Part shown: positions 39,856 through 50,526 of the stretch, piece by piece | Numbering within the stretch: position 1 is the stretch's first letter | Layout: each line of letters starts with the position of its first letter | NCBI RefSeq assembly: GCF_021353235.1 | Contig: NZ_JAJTWT010000017.1 | Coordinates: 20,078-84,077, forward strand | DNA length: 64,000 nt | Source: Pelomonas caseinilytica | GTDB lineage: Bacteria > Pseudomonadota > Gammaproteobacteria > Burkholderiales > Burkholderiaceae_C | Direction: 5' to 3' | The notes under the pieces: model-generated | What the model was told of the DNA's origin: nothing | The model's input: the letters and a program-made list of their open reading frames with translations, nothing else | Database searches by the model: none | Made by a program: the position numbers and the translations under genes

Positions 39856-41508
39856 ATGCTTGCCTGGCCCGGCTGGTTGAGACGCGTGAACGAGCACTTC
39901 CCCCTGCGCTATCTCGCGTGGATGCTCTGTGGGCTGCTGGCCCTGGTTTTCTCCCTGAGCTGGATGGCGGGCCTCACCGACCGGCTGCTGGCCCTGCTCT
40001 TCCTGGCCCTGACGCTGCTGGGCCTGCGCGACTCGCGCCAGCCGCGCCACTCCATCCTGCGCAACTACCCGGTCATCGGCCACCTGCGCTTCCTGTTCGA
40101 GTTCATCCGGCCCGAGATCCGGCAGTACTTCGTCGAGGGCGACAACGACGCCGCGCCCTTCTCGCGCGCCCAGCGCTCCATCGTCTACCAGCGCGCCAAG
40201 GGCGACCCCGACCAGCGGCCCTTCGGGACCCAGCTCGACGTGGGCGAGCGCGGCTACGAGTGGATCAACCACTCCCTGGCGCCCACCCACCTCACCAGCC
40301 ACGACTTCCGCATCACCATCGGCGCCGGCCGCGCCCAGCCCTACTCGGCCAGCGTCTTCAACATCTCGGCGATGAGCTTCGGCGCCCTCTCGGCCAACGC
40401 CATCCTGGCGCTCAACAAGGGCGCGCGGATGGGCGGCTTCGCCCACGACACCGGCGAGGGCTCGATCAGCGCCCACCACCGCGTGCATGGCGGCGACCTG
40501 ATCTGGGAGATCGGCTCGGGTTATTTCGGCTGCCGCAACGACGAGGGCGGCTTCAGCGCCGAGCGCTTCCAGGCCGCCGCGGCCGACCCGCAGGTGAAGA
40601 TGATCGAGCTCAAGCTCAGCCAGGGCGCCAAGCCCGGCCACGGCGGCGTGCTGCCGGGGCCCAAGGTCAGCCCCGAGATCGCCGCTGCGCGCGGCGTGCC
40701 GGTGGGGGTGGACTGCATCTCGCCGGCCCGCCACGGCGCCTTCTCCACGCCGGTGGAGATGATGCAGTTCATCGAGCGGCTGCGCACCCTCTCGGGCGGC
40801 AAGCCCACGGGCTTCAAGCTCTGCATCGGCCACCCGTGGGAATGGTTCGCCGTCTGCAAGGCCATGCTCGAGACCGGCATCACGCCGGACTTCATCGTCG
40901 TCGATGGTGCCGAGGGCGGCACCGGCGCGGCGCCGCTGGAGTTCACCAACAACGTCGGCGCGCCGCTGCAGGAGGGCCTGCTGCTCGTGCATAACACCCT
41001 GGTCGGCCTGAACCTGCGCGACAAGGTCAAGATCGGCTGCGCCGGCAAGGTGACGACGGCCTTCGACATCGTGCGCCTGATGGCCCTGGGCGCCGACTGG
41101 TGCAACGCGGCGCGCGGCTTCATGTTCGCCCTCGGCTGCATCCAGGCGCAGGCCTGCCACACGGGCCACTGCCCCACCGGCGTCACCACCCAGGACCCGC
41201 ACCGCCAGCGCGCCATCGTCGTGCCCGACAAGGCCCAGCGCGTCGCCAACTTCCACCAGAACACGCTCAAGGCGCTGAAGGAGCTCGTCGAGGCCGCCGG
41301 CCTGTGCCACCCGCGCGAGATCACGGCCCAGCACATCGTCCATCGCCTGGACAAGCACGAGGTCAGGCTGCTGGCCAACCTGCTGCCCTTCGTCGAGCCG
41401 GGCGCCCTGCTGCGCGGCGAGATGCCGCACAACACCTTCCGCATCTACTGGCCGCTGGCCAGCGCGCACAGCTTCGCGCCCCAGGGCGACATCGCGCGGG
41501 CGGCCTGA
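39856..41508 (+). CDS. FMN-binding glutamate synthase-like protein
   Basis: A 550-residue protein with two N-terminal membrane helices (WMLCGLLALVFSLSWMAG, then LLALLFLALTLLGL). They precede a GltB-type FMN barrel: FNISAMSFGALSANAI, GGFAHDTGEGSIS, QGAKPGHGG, DFIVVDGAEGGTGAAPLEF and VKIGCAGKVTTAFD. The [3Fe-4S] cysteine motif is CIQAQACHTGHCPTGV. The glutaminase domain of full GltB is absent, as in archaeal-type and orphan FMN-binding glutamate synthase family proteins. The physiological reaction is uncertain. The ATG at 39856 has a GAGGAG ribosome binding site, which decides the start over an ATG at 39838 or earlier. Confidence 0.9.
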   Translation: MLAWPGWLRRVNEHFPLRYLAWMLCGLLALVFSLSWMAGLTDRLLALLFLALTLLGLRDSRQPRHSILRNYPVIGHLRFLFEFIRPEIRQYFVEGDNDAAPFSRAQRSIVYQRAKGDPDQRPFGTQLDVGERGYEWINHSLAPTHLTSHDFRITIGAGRAQPYSASVFNISAMSFGALSANAILALNKGARMGGFAHDTGEGSISAHHRVHGGDLIWEIGSGYFGCRNDEGGFSAERFQAAAADPQVKMIELKLSQGAKPGHGGVLPGPKVSPEIAAARGVPVGVDCISPARHGAFSTPVEMMQFIERLRTLSGGKPTGFKLCIGHPWEWFAVCKAMLETGITPDFIVVDGAEGGTGAAPLEFTNNVGAPLQEGLLLVHNTLVGLNLRDKVKIGCAGKVTTAFDIVRLMALGADWCNAARGFMFALGCIQAQACHTGHCPTGVTTQDPHRQRAIVVPDKAQRVANFHQNTLKALKELVEAAGLCHPREITAQHIVHRLDKHEVRLLANLLPFVEPGALLRGEMPHNTFRIYWPLASAHSFAPQGDIARAA

Positions 41509-41626
41509 ACGGCCCTGCCGAGTCCCCATTCAGGGGGCAACCGCCAGAACGCGGGGGATGGAGTCTGCAAGTTAGGGGGATGAAGGCCAAAACGCGCACA
41601 ATCGCGCCCGGTTACATCGCCGCGAC

Positions 41627-42274
41627 ATGCCCACCGTCTATCTCCTTCGCCTCAGCGGGTCCACGCTCCAGCGCACCCGCTCGCTGCTGCTGCAGGCGCC
41701 CGGTGTGGAGCTGGCGGGCAGCAGCCCCGTCCTGGCCGATGCGCTCGAGGAACTCGTCAGGCTGGCGCCCGACATCGTCGCGAGCGACCTGCGCCTGGCG
41801 GACAGCCATGCCATGCGCGTGGCCCATGAGCTGGGCCGCCTGCCGGTGCGCCCGCAGTTGCTGCTGCTGACGCCGACGGCCGATGACCTGCAGCTCTTCG
41901 CGGCCTTGTGCGCCGGGGCCAATGCCTACCACGTGGACGACGGCAGCGGCGCCGGCCTGGTGGAGGCGCTCGCGCGGCTGCACGACCGCCGCGCCCGTCT
42001 CAGCCCCCAGATCGCCCGCCAGGCGCTGGCGGCCTTCGGCATCGAGCGCAGCCCCCTGGCCGTCGCCCGGCTGGCCCCGGCCGCGCAGGATGCGACGCCG
42101 GCCGGCCGGCAGATCGACCAGGCCAGCCGCCATCTGCTCACGCTGCTGGCCCAGGGCCTGCTGATGACGGAGATCGCGGCGCTGTGGAAGCTGGACGTCG
42201 CCGAGATCGAGCGCCGCGCCTGGCGCCTCGTGCGCCTGCTGCACGTGCGCTCGCGCGAGCTGCTGATCGCCTGA
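41627..42274 (+). CDS. Response-regulator-like protein with LuxR-type HTH remnant
   Basis: A 215-residue protein. Residues about 1-115 follow the receiver fold (MPTVYLLRLSGSTLQRTRSL; PDIVASDLRLADSHAM with Asp at the expected site; LLLLTPTADD; CAGANAYHVDD), but the N-terminal acidic pair that binds Mg2+ is missing (YLLRLS instead of a DD motif). The C-terminal part (RHLLTLLAQGLLMTEIAALWKLDVAEIERRAWRLVRLL) resembles a LuxR helix-turn-helix with altered residues. It may be a pseudo-receiver regulator that acts without phosphorylation. No sensor kinase is adjacent. Confidence 0.65.
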   Translation: MPTVYLLRLSGSTLQRTRSLLLQAPGVELAGSSPVLADALEELVRLAPDIVASDLRLADSHAMRVAHELGRLPVRPQLLLLTPTADDLQLFAALCAGANAYHVDDGSGAGLVEALARLHDRRARLSPQIARQALAAFGIERSPLAVARLAPAAQDATPAGRQIDQASRHLLTLLAQGLLMTEIAALWKLDVAEIERRAWRLVRLLHVRSRELLIA

Positions 42275-42397
42275 GGGCTGCATCCGCCTGCTGCGCGGCC
42301 ACATGGCGGGCCTGCGCTGCTCGCCGTACGCGTGTACGGCTGTGCGGCTCGACCCGCCCTGAGGCCGCTCGCGACGGCGGCTGCAAACCCTCAGCGA

Positions 42398-43021
42398 TCA
42401 GGCCGGAGCGGTGTCGATGAAGCTCTGGCGCTGGGAGAGCTTGTCCATGTGGCGCGCGAGGTTGGGGTGGGTCTCGCGCCAGTTGATTTCCGGGAAGCGG
42501 AACTCCAGCCAGCCCAGGGCGCAGCCGGTGGCGATGTCGGCCAGCGAGAAGTGGTTGCCCGAGCACCAGGCCTTTTCGCCCAGGCCCTGGCTCATGGCGG
42601 CCAGGGCGGCATTGACCTTGCCGAGCTGGCGGTCGATCCAGGCGGGGCTGCGCTGCTCCGCCGGGCGGTGCGCCCAGGTGCGCTCCATGCGCACCAGCAC
42701 GCCGGCGTCCATGATGCCGTCGGCCAGGGCTTCCCAGGTGCGCACCTCGCAACGCTCGCGCCCGCGCTCGGGGATGAGCTTGCCCACGGGGGAGAGGGTG
42801 TCCACGTACTCGACGATGACGCGCGAGTCGAAGACGGCGCCGGTGATGGAGTCCTGGCCTTCCATGACGAGGCAGGGCACCTTGCCCAGCGGGTTCATCT
42901 TCAGGATGGCGTCGCTGCCCCAGACGTCTTCGAGCACCAGCTGGTAATCGAGCTTCTTCTCGGCCATCACGATGCGCACCTTGCGCACGTAAGGGCTGGC
43001 GAGCGAACCGATCAACTTCAT
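42398..43021 (-). CDS. Glutathione S-transferase family protein
   Basis: A 207-residue protein beginning MKLIGSLASPYVRKVRIVMA, with the serine/tyrosine glutathione site in SLASPYVRK. The glutathione-binding loop is MNPLGKVPCLVMEGQDSITG followed by FDSRVIVEYVD. The C-terminal helical domain has WCSGNHFSLADIATGCALGW. This subgroup commonly lies near purB in Burkholderiales (recalled, not checked); here purB is 2.5 kb away with a DUF898-protease pair between. A TAGAAT box upstream on the minus strand near 43063 is a candidate -10. A start at 43027 would add two residues. Confidence 0.9.
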   Translation of the reverse strand: MKLIGSLASPYVRKVRIVMAEKKLDYQLVLEDVWGSDAILKMNPLGKVPCLVMEGQDSITGAVFDSRVIVEYVDTLSPVGKLIPERGRERCEVRTWEALADGIMDAGVLVRMERTWAHRPAEQRSPAWIDRQLGKVNAALAAMSQGLGEKAWCSGNHFSLADIATGCALGWLEFRFPEINWRETHPNLARHMDKLSQRQSFIDTAPA

Positions 43022-43099
43022 CGTCATAGAGGCGTTGGACACGGGGGAACAAGTCGAAACGATTCTAGCGAGCGGCCCTGGACGGGCCGTCCGTGAATA

Positions 43100-43127
43100 A
43101 GCCCTGTCGGCTCGGCCCGACAGGGCT
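43100..43127. promoter_or_regulatory. Stem-loop in the DUF898 leader region
   Basis: AGCCCTGTCGG (43100-43110) pairs perfectly with CCGACAGGGCT (43117-43127) around a six-base loop. It has no T-tract on either side, so it is not a standard terminator. It lies between the divergent GST and DUF898 genes, 91 bases before the DUF898 ATG. Confidence 0.45.
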
Positions 43128-43217
43128 CGGGCAAGCAGGGGTTGCCAGCTCCGGCGGGAGCCGCGACAGTGCCGGCCGAACACCGCCGCAGACGGTGCCA
43201 CTCATGAGGGAGATTGC

Positions 43218-44411
43218 ATGCACGAGTTCGACGCCGCCGCCGACGCGGCCCCGCCTTCCATCGCACCGGCGCCGGCCACACCCCCCGATCCGCGTGTCCT
43301 CGAAATCCGCTTCACGGGTTCGGGCAGCGAGTACTTCCGCATCTGGTCGGTGAACCTGCTGCTCATCCTCGTCACGCTCGGGCTCTACCTGCCCTTCGCC
43401 AAGGCCCGGCGCATCCGCTACTTCTATGCCAATACCCTGGTCGACGGGCAGGCCCTGGCCTTCCACGGCGACCCCTGGAAGATGTTCCGCGGCTTCCTGC
43501 TGCTGGTGGTGCTGATGGGCACCTACAGCGCGGCGGGCCATTTCTCTCCCACGGCAGCCTTCGTCGCCTTCCTCATCCTGTGCGCCGTCTGGCCGGCGCT
43601 GTGGCGGGCCTCGCTGCAGTTCCGCCTCGGCAACACCAGCTGGCGCGGCCTGCGCCTGCGCTTCGAGGGCTCGCTGCGCGGCGCCTACCTGGCCTGCCTG
43701 CCGAGCTATCTGCCGGCCATCGCCCTCATCGGTGGCGCGCTGCTGATGCAGGCCGAAGGGACCGCCGGGCCGGTGTTCACCCCCGCCACGGCCTTGTACG
43801 CCAGTGGCGCGCTGTGCATGGCCTTGTTCGGGCCGTGGTCGCTGGCCCTGTTCAAGCGCTACCAGCACAACGGCTACCGCATCGCGGGCCAGGCCAGCCG
43901 CATCCGGCTGTCGGTCGCCAAGCTCTACCTGCTCAGCCTCAAGACCATCGGCGTTGCGGTGCTGCCGGCAGTGGCGGCCGGCGCGGTGGTGGCCTTCGTC
44001 ATGGGCGCCGCCCATGCCATGGGCCTCAGCAAGGCCGTCGCCATCGTCGTCATGATCGCCGGGGTGATGCTGGGCTACCTGCTCTTCTTCGCCATCGTCA
44101 TGCCCTATGGCGCGGCGCGCATGCAGGACCTGGTCTGGAACGGCACGCGCAGCGAGGCGCTCACCTTCCACAGCGCCCTCAAGTTCCGTTCACTGTTCGT
44201 GCTGACGTTGAAGAACTGGCTGCTGACCGCGTTCACCCTCGGCCTGTACCGCCCCTTCGCCGCCGTCGCCACGGCCCGCCTGCGCCTGGAGGCCGTGCGC
44301 ATCGACAGCAGCGAGGACCCGGCCGACTGGGTCGCCGCGGCCAGCGCCGGGCATGCCGACGCCACCGGCGACATCGCGGGCGACTTCTTCGGCATCGACA
44401 TGGGGTTGTGA
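43218..44411 (+). CDS. DUF898 (YjgN-like) membrane protein
   Basis: A 397-residue integral membrane protein. After an acidic, proline-rich cytoplasmic head (residues 1-30) it has FTGSGSEYFRIWSVN, LGLYLPFAKARRIRYFY and FHGDPWKMFRGF. A second related block (LTFHSALKFRSLFVLTLKNW, then LGLYRPFAAVATARL) near residue 330 shows an internal duplication typical of DUF898. About eight membrane helices. ATG at 43218 with a GAGGGAG ribosome binding site. The stop overlaps the protease start (TGATG at 44409-44413), so membrane protein and protease are coupled and likely act together. Confidence 0.88.
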   Translation: MHEFDAAADAAPPSIAPAPATPPDPRVLEIRFTGSGSEYFRIWSVNLLLILVTLGLYLPFAKARRIRYFYANTLVDGQALAFHGDPWKMFRGFLLLVVLMGTYSAAGHFSPTAAFVAFLILCAVWPALWRASLQFRLGNTSWRGLRLRFEGSLRGAYLACLPSYLPAIALIGGALLMQAEGTAGPVFTPATALYASGALCMALFGPWSLALFKRYQHNGYRIAGQASRIRLSVAKLYLLSLKTIGVAVLPAVAAGAVVAFVMGAAHAMGLSKAVAIVVMIAGVMLGYLLFFAIVMPYGAARMQDLVWNGTRSEALTFHSALKFRSLFVLTLKNWLLTAFTLGLYRPFAAVATARLRLEAVRIDSSEDPADWVAAASAGHADATGDIAGDFFGIDMGL

Positions 44412-45439
44412 TGCCCCAGGCTCCGCGCCTCGTCGCCGACTGGTTCGACGGCCGCAGCGCCCGCCCGATGGCGGTGGAGGTGTGGATCGACGGCGGGCGG
44501 CTGCATTTCGGCGAGCGCAGCGCACCCCTTGCCGATCTCACCTGGCCCGAGCGCCAGCGCCATGGCCAGCGGCAGATCCTGCTGCGCGGCGAAGGCCTGC
44601 TGAGCTTTGGCGACGCGGCGGCCTTCGACGCCTGGGCCGCGGCCTCGGGCCGGGGAGACAGCCTGGTCGTGCGCTGGCAGCAGAGCTGGCGGCTGGCCGG
44701 GCTGTCGCTGGTGCTCATCGTCGCGGTCCTCGCCGCGGGCTATCGCTGGGGCCTGCCGTGGGCGGTGGACGCCACGGTGGCCGTGATGCCCGCCTCGGCC
44801 GAGCGGGCGCTGGGCGAGCAGGTGCTGCGGGGCATGGACGCCGACTGGCTCAAGCCCAGCCGCCTGAGCCCCACCCGCCAGCGCGACTGGCGCGAGCGCT
44901 GGGCCGCGGCCCTGGCCCGCGCTCGCACGGGTGGCGGGCCGGCGGTGCCGGAGCACTTCGAGATCCACTTCCGTGACGGCGGCAAGGCCCTGGGCCCGAA
45001 CGCCTTCGCCCTGCCCGGCGGCGACATCGTCATCACCGACGCCCTGCTGGAGCTGCTGGACGACGAACCCGATGCCGTGACGACGGTGCTGGCCCACGAG
45101 ATCGGCCACGTCCGCCACCGGCACGGCCTGCGACTGGTGCTGCGGGCCGGCGCGGTGAGCGTCGTCGCCTCGGTCATCGTGGGCGACTTCTCGGCCCTGC
45201 TCGCGGCGGCGCCCGCCGTGCTGGCCAGCAATGCCTACTCGCGCGACAACGAGCGCGAGGCCGATCGCTACGGCCGGGCCCTGGCGCGGGCGGGCGGCGC
45301 CGACACCTCGCGCATGGCGGTCTTCTTCGAGCGCCTGGCCAAGCGGCGCGAAGCCTCGGTCGACGACAGCCCCGTGGCCATCGCGTTTTCCAGCCATCCG
45401 GCGGACGACGAACGCGTGAGGTTCTTCAGCGAGCCGTGA
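44411..45439 (+). CDS. M48 family metalloprotease (peptidase, HtpX/BepA-like fold)
   Basis: A 342-residue membrane-anchored zinc protease. A hydrophobic helix (LAGLSLVLIVAVLAAGYRWG) spans residues about 98-117. The zinc site is H229-E-I-G-H233 in LAHEIGHVRHRHG, and the third ligand glutamate lies in NEREADRYGRALA. The N-terminal 90 residues form a small beta domain seen in DUF898-linked proteases. It is translationally coupled to the DUF898 gene. The partner role of DUF898 and the substrate are unknown; surface quality control is inference. Confidence 0.9.
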   Translation: MPQAPRLVADWFDGRSARPMAVEVWIDGGRLHFGERSAPLADLTWPERQRHGQRQILLRGEGLLSFGDAAAFDAWAAASGRGDSLVVRWQQSWRLAGLSLVLIVAVLAAGYRWGLPWAVDATVAVMPASAERALGEQVLRGMDADWLKPSRLSPTRQRDWRERWAAALARARTGGGPAVPEHFEIHFRDGGKALGPNAFALPGGDIVITDALLELLDDEPDAVTTVLAHEIGHVRHRHGLRLVLRAGAVSVVASVIVGDFSALLAAAPAVLASNAYSRDNEREADRYGRALARAGGADTSRMAVFFERLAKRREASVDDSPVAIAFSSHPADDERVRFFSEP

Positions 45440-46856
<1,417 letters not shown>

Positions 46857-46890
46857 CCGTCGTTTCCCAAGAGGCTTCCCAAGAGGCTGC

Positions 46891-47403
46891 TTACCGAAGT
46901 TTCAGCCGGAACACCCGCGAGGGCTCGTCGTAGCCCTCGAGCTGTTCCTGGCCCTGCTCCACGAAACCCAGCTTGGCCAGCAGCCCCGTGCTGCGCGGGT
47001 TGTCCACGGCCGTGATGGCCATCAGCACCGGCCAGCCGAGCCCGTCGCGCGCATGGGCCACGCAGGCGCGCGCCGCCTCCAGGGCATAGCCGCGCCCCTC
47101 GTGCTCGGCCAGCAGGGCATAGCCCAGGTCGGGTTCGGGCAGGGCCGGGCGCTTGAAGAGGCCGCACATGCCGAGCAGCGCGCCGTCCTCGCGCCGCCGC
47201 ACGGCCCAGAAACCGTGACCGAGTTCTCGATAGGCCTTGAAGAGCCGGCCCTCGGCCCAGGAGAGCGCCTCTTCGGCGGTGCGCACGCCGGGGTCGTTGA
47301 TGTTGCGTATCCAGCCGGGCTCGTTGACCAGGCGCAGCAGGAAGGGGGCGTCCAGCGGTGTGAATTCACGCAGCGACAGGCGTTCGGTGTCCAGGATGTG
47401 CAT
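46891..47403 (-). CDS. GNAT family N-acetyltransferase (RimJ/RimL-like)
   Basis: A 170-residue acetyltransferase of the RimJ/RimL-type GNAT subgroup: LDTERLSLREFTPLDAPFL at the N-terminus, GHGFWAVRRREDGALLGMCG, then LGYALLAEHEGRGYALEAAR with the acetyl-CoA pyrophosphate-binding R/Q-x-x-G-x-G/A region, and NPRSTGLLAKLGFVEQGQE. The substrate could be a protein N-terminus or a small molecule. The ATG at 47403 is chosen over a TTG at 47415. It is convergent with purB. Confidence 0.9.
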   Translation of the reverse strand: MHILDTERLSLREFTPLDAPFLLRLVNEPGWIRNINDPGVRTAEEALSWAEGRLFKAYRELGHGFWAVRRREDGALLGMCGLFKRPALPEPDLGYALLAEHEGRGYALEAARACVAHARDGLGWPVLMAITAVDNPRSTGLLAKLGFVEQGQEQLEGYDEPSRVFRLKLR

Positions 47404-47495
47404 GAGACAAGACAATAACTGGTCATGCTCAAATCCCGCGCCGCCCGCTAGACCTGCCTGCCACTGCCCGACCGCCCATCCACCCCTGACGCCTC

Positions 47496-49721
47496 ATGAG
47501 CCCCGCGCCCGACTCCAGCGACAACCCCGCGCTCGGCCAGGCCCTGCGCGAGCTGGACGTCATCCTGGCCAATGCCGGCGTGGGCATCGTCTTCGTCAAG
47601 GCGCGCACCCTGGTGCGCTGCAACCAGCGCTATGCCGAGATCTACGGCTTCGACAGCCCCGAGGCGGCCGTCGGCTGCAGCAGCACCGAGCTCTACGAGA
47701 CCGAAGAAGCCGCCTGCGGCCTGGGCGCCCGCGCCTACCCGGTGCTCGCCGCCGGCGAGACCTTCCGGGGCGAGCAGCTCATGCGGCGCCAGAACGGCGA
47801 GGTGTTCTGGGCCCACCTGACCGGCCGCCTCATCGACGCGGACGAGCCGGCCAGCGGCTCGATCTGGATCGTCGACGACATCCACGAGCGCAAGCTGGCC
47901 GACGCGGCCCTGGCCGACCTGCACGCCGAGCAGCAGCTCATCTTCGACCACGCCATGGTCGGCATCGTCTTCCTGCGCGGGCGGCGGGTGACGCGCTGCA
48001 ACCGCGCCTTCGAGCAGCTCTTCGGCTACGGGCCCGGTGAACTGGACGGTCAGCTCTCGCGGGCCTGGTACCTCAGCGACGAGGACTGGAAGGCGGCCGG
48101 CGATCTCTGCTACGAGCCGCTGGTGCGTGGCGACGCCTTCCACGCCGAGATGCTGCTCGGCCGCAAGGACGGCACGCCGGTGTGGTGCGAAGTGCGCAGC
48201 AAGGCCATCGACCGCAGCGACCTGTCGCGCGGCTCCATCTGGATCACCCAGGACATCACGGCCCGCAAGCACGCCGAGCAGGAGCTCGTGGAGGCCAAGG
48301 CCCAGCTGATGGCGATCGTCGAGCAGCGCACCCAGGAACTCAGCCGGACCGTCGCCGCCCTGGAGCTCAAGATCGCCGAGCAGCAGGCCGCCGAGGCGCG
48401 CGCCGAGCGCCTGGCCCTCTTCGACGGGCTGACCGGCCTGCCCAACCGCCACCTGCTGGCCGACCGCGCCAGCCAGGCCATCGACATCGCGCGCCGCAAC
48501 GACGAGCCGCTGGCCGTGCTCTTCCTCGACCTGGACCACTTCAAGAACGTCAACGACACCCTCGGTCACCGCGTCGGCGATGCCCTGCTGACCCAGCTGG
48601 CCGCGCGGCTGCGCGGCGCGGTGCGCGAGCAGGACACGGTCGCCCGCATGGGCGGCGACGAGTTCGTCCTCGTGCTGCCGCTGACCGACGTCGCCGGCGC
48701 CGCCCACCTGGCGACCAAGCTGATGGCGCTGGCCAGCGCTCCCTTCCAGGTCGACCGCCAGGAGCTGACGGTCACGCCGTCGATGGGTATCGCCATGTTC
48801 CCCACCGATGGCGACGACTTCGACACCCTGTGCAAGTGCGCGGACGCCGCCATGTACCGGGCCAAGAAGGACGGCCGCAACGCCTACCGCTTCTTCACGA
48901 GCGAGATGCAGGCCCAGTCCGCCCGTGCCCTGATGCTGGAGAACGCCCTGCGCCGCGCGCTGGAGCGGCGCCAGCTCAGCCTGCACTACCAGCCGCAGTT
49001 CTCGCTGGACCCCGATGGCGAGGCCCGCATCGTCGGCGCCGAGGCCCTGCTGCGCTGGCAGCATCCCGAGCTAGGCTGGGTGTCGCCGGCCGAGTTCATC
49101 CCCGTGGCCGAGGCCTCGGGCCTCATCCTGCCCATCGGCGAATGGGTGCTGCGCGAGGCGGTGTCGCAGCTGCGCCGCTGGGACGACGCCGGCCTGCCCG
49201 GCCTGTCCATGGCCGTCAACCTGTCGGCGGTGCAGTTCCGCCATGCCGACCTGCCCCAGCTCGTGGAGCGCGTGCTGTCCGAGATCGGCGTACCCGCCGA
49301 GAGGCTGGAGCTGGAGCTCACCGAGGGCGCGGCCATGGACGACCCGGCCGTGGCCATCACCGTCATGAACGAGCTGCATGCCCGTGGCGTGCTCCTGTCC
49401 ATCGACGACTTCGGCACCGGCTATTCGTCGCTGAGCTACCTGAAGAAGTTCCGCGTCGGCAAGCTCAAGATCGACCAGTCCTTCGTGCGCGACCTCACCG
49501 ACGATGCCGAGGACCGCGCCATCGTCGACGCCGTCATCCGCATGGCCGCCGCCCTGGGCCTGCAGACCCTGGCCGAGGGCGTCGAGACCGAAGGCCAGCT
49601 CGCCTTCCTGCGCCGCCACGGCTGCCAGGCGGTGCAGGGTTATCTTTTCAGCCGCCCGCTGCCGGCGGAGGCCTTCGCCGAATTCGTCCTCGCCCGCACC
49701 GCCCCCATCTCCGCCTACTGA
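47496..49721 (+). CDS. PAS-PAS-GGDEF-EAL cyclic-di-GMP protein
   Basis: A 741-residue protein without membrane segments. Two PAS domains occupy residues about 15-135 and 140-260 ([39 protein letters not shown]), each ending in a SIWI-D-I block. A coiled coil follows ([20 protein letters not shown]). The diguanylate cyclase motif GGDEF is intact at 386-390, with an inhibitory RxxD site (REQD) five residues before it. The phosphodiesterase motif EAL (516-518, AEALLRW) and [10 protein letters not shown] are also intact. It could therefore make or degrade cyclic-di-GMP. The stop overlaps the pyrF start (TGATG). Confidence 0.93.
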   Translation: MSPAPDSSDNPALGQALRELDVILANAGVGIVFVKARTLVRCNQRYAEIYGFDSPEAAVGCSSTELYETEEAACGLGARAYPVLAAGETFRGEQLMRRQNGEVFWAHLTGRLIDADEPASGSIWIVDDIHERKLADAALADLHAEQQLIFDHAMVGIVFLRGRRVTRCNRAFEQLFGYGPGELDGQLSRAWYLSDEDWKAAGDLCYEPLVRGDAFHAEMLLGRKDGTPVWCEVRSKAIDRSDLSRGSIWITQDITARKHAEQELVEAKAQLMAIVEQRTQELSRTVAALELKIAEQQAAEARAERLALFDGLTGLPNRHLLADRASQAIDIARRNDEPLAVLFLDLDHFKNVNDTLGHRVGDALLTQLAARLRGAVREQDTVARMGGDEFVLVLPLTDVAGAAHLATKLMALASAPFQVDRQELTVTPSMGIAMFPTDGDDFDTLCKCADAAMYRAKKDGRNAYRFFTSEMQAQSARALMLENALRRALERRQLSLHYQPQFSLDPDGEARIVGAEALLRWQHPELGWVSPAEFIPVAEASGLILPIGEWVLREAVSQLRRWDDAGLPGLSMAVNLSAVQFRHADLPQLVERVLSEIGVPAERLELELTEGAAMDDPAVAITVMNELHARGVLLSIDDFGTGYSSLSYLKKFRVGKLKIDQSFVRDLTDDAEDRAIVDAVIRMAAALGLQTLAEGVETEGQLAFLRRHGCQAVQGYLFSRPLPAEAFAEFVLARTAPISAY

Positions 49722-50524
49722 TGAACTTCATTGCCCAGCTCCAAGCCCTGTGCCCCCAGTCCCGCCTGTGCGTCGGCCTCGACCCCGAGCCCGCCAGGCT
49801 GCCGGGCGGCTGGGTGGGCGATGCCTCGAAGATCTACGACTTCTGCGCCGCCATCGTGGATGCCACGCGCGACCTCGTCTGCGCCTTCAAGCCGCAGATC
49901 GCCTACTTCGCCGCCCACCGTGCCGAGGACCAGCTCGAGCGGCTCATCGCCCACATCCATGACGTCGCCCCCGGCGTACCCGTCATCCTGGATGCCAAGC
50001 GCGGCGACATCGGCTCCACCGCCGAGCAGTACGCCCGCGAGGCCTTCGTGCGTTACCAGGCCGATGCGGTGACCCTCTCGCCCTTCATGGGCTTCGACTC
50101 GGTCGAGCCCTACCTGGCCTACGAAGGCAAGGGCGCCATCCTGCTGTGCCGTACCTCCAACAAGGGTGGCGACGACTGGCAGATGCAGCGCCTGGCCGAC
50201 GTGCCCGGCCAGCCGCGGCTGTTCGAGCACCTGGCTCGCCTGGCCGAGACGCAATGGAACCGCAACGGCCAGCTCGGGCTGGTCGTGGGCGCCACCTATC
50301 CGGGCGAGATCGCCCGCGTGCGCGAGCTGGCGCCCACCCTGCCCCTGCTCGTGCCTGGCGTGGGTGCGCAGGGTGGCGACGCCGCGGCCGTCGTGCAGGC
50401 GGCGGGCCGGACGGCGCCGCTGGTGGTCAATTCCTCGCGCGCCATCCTTTACGCCAGCCAGGGCGCCGACTTCGCCGAGCGCGCCCGCGCGGTGGCGGAA
50501 GCGACCCGTCGGTCGCTGACCTGA
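49721..50524 (+). CDS. pyrF: Orotidine 5'-phosphate decarboxylase, type 2
   Basis: A 267-residue enzyme that makes UMP from OMP, the last step of pyrimidine synthesis. The signature [15 protein letters not shown] has the catalytic Asp-Lys pairs of the long subfamily 2. Other blocks are [38 protein letters not shown] and [14 protein letters not shown]. Its ATG at 49721 overlaps the TGA of the GGDEF-EAL gene; coupling a housekeeping enzyme to a signalling protein is unusual. It ends two bases before the start of the next hybrid kinase. Confidence 0.95.
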   Translation: MNFIAQLQALCPQSRLCVGLDPEPARLPGGWVGDASKIYDFCAAIVDATRDLVCAFKPQIAYFAAHRAEDQLERLIAHIHDVAPGVPVILDAKRGDIGSTAEQYAREAFVRYQADAVTLSPFMGFDSVEPYLAYEGKGAILLCRTSNKGGDDWQMQRLADVPGQPRLFEHLARLAETQWNRNGQLGLVVGATYPGEIARVRELAPTLPLLVPGVGAQGGDAAAVVQAAGRTAPLVVNSSRAILYASQGADFAERARAVAEATRRSLT

Positions 50525-50526
50525 GC

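Noticed and set aside
46891..47415. TTG start at 47415 for the GNAT gene
   Set aside because: The ATG at 47403 gives the family-typical N-terminus, and the TTG adds four residues without a ribosome binding site.
47424..47450. Eight-codon leader peptide (MLKSRAAR) behind an ACAAT box upstream of the GGDEF-EAL gene
   Set aside because: Too short to distinguish from chance, and no attenuator structure follows it.
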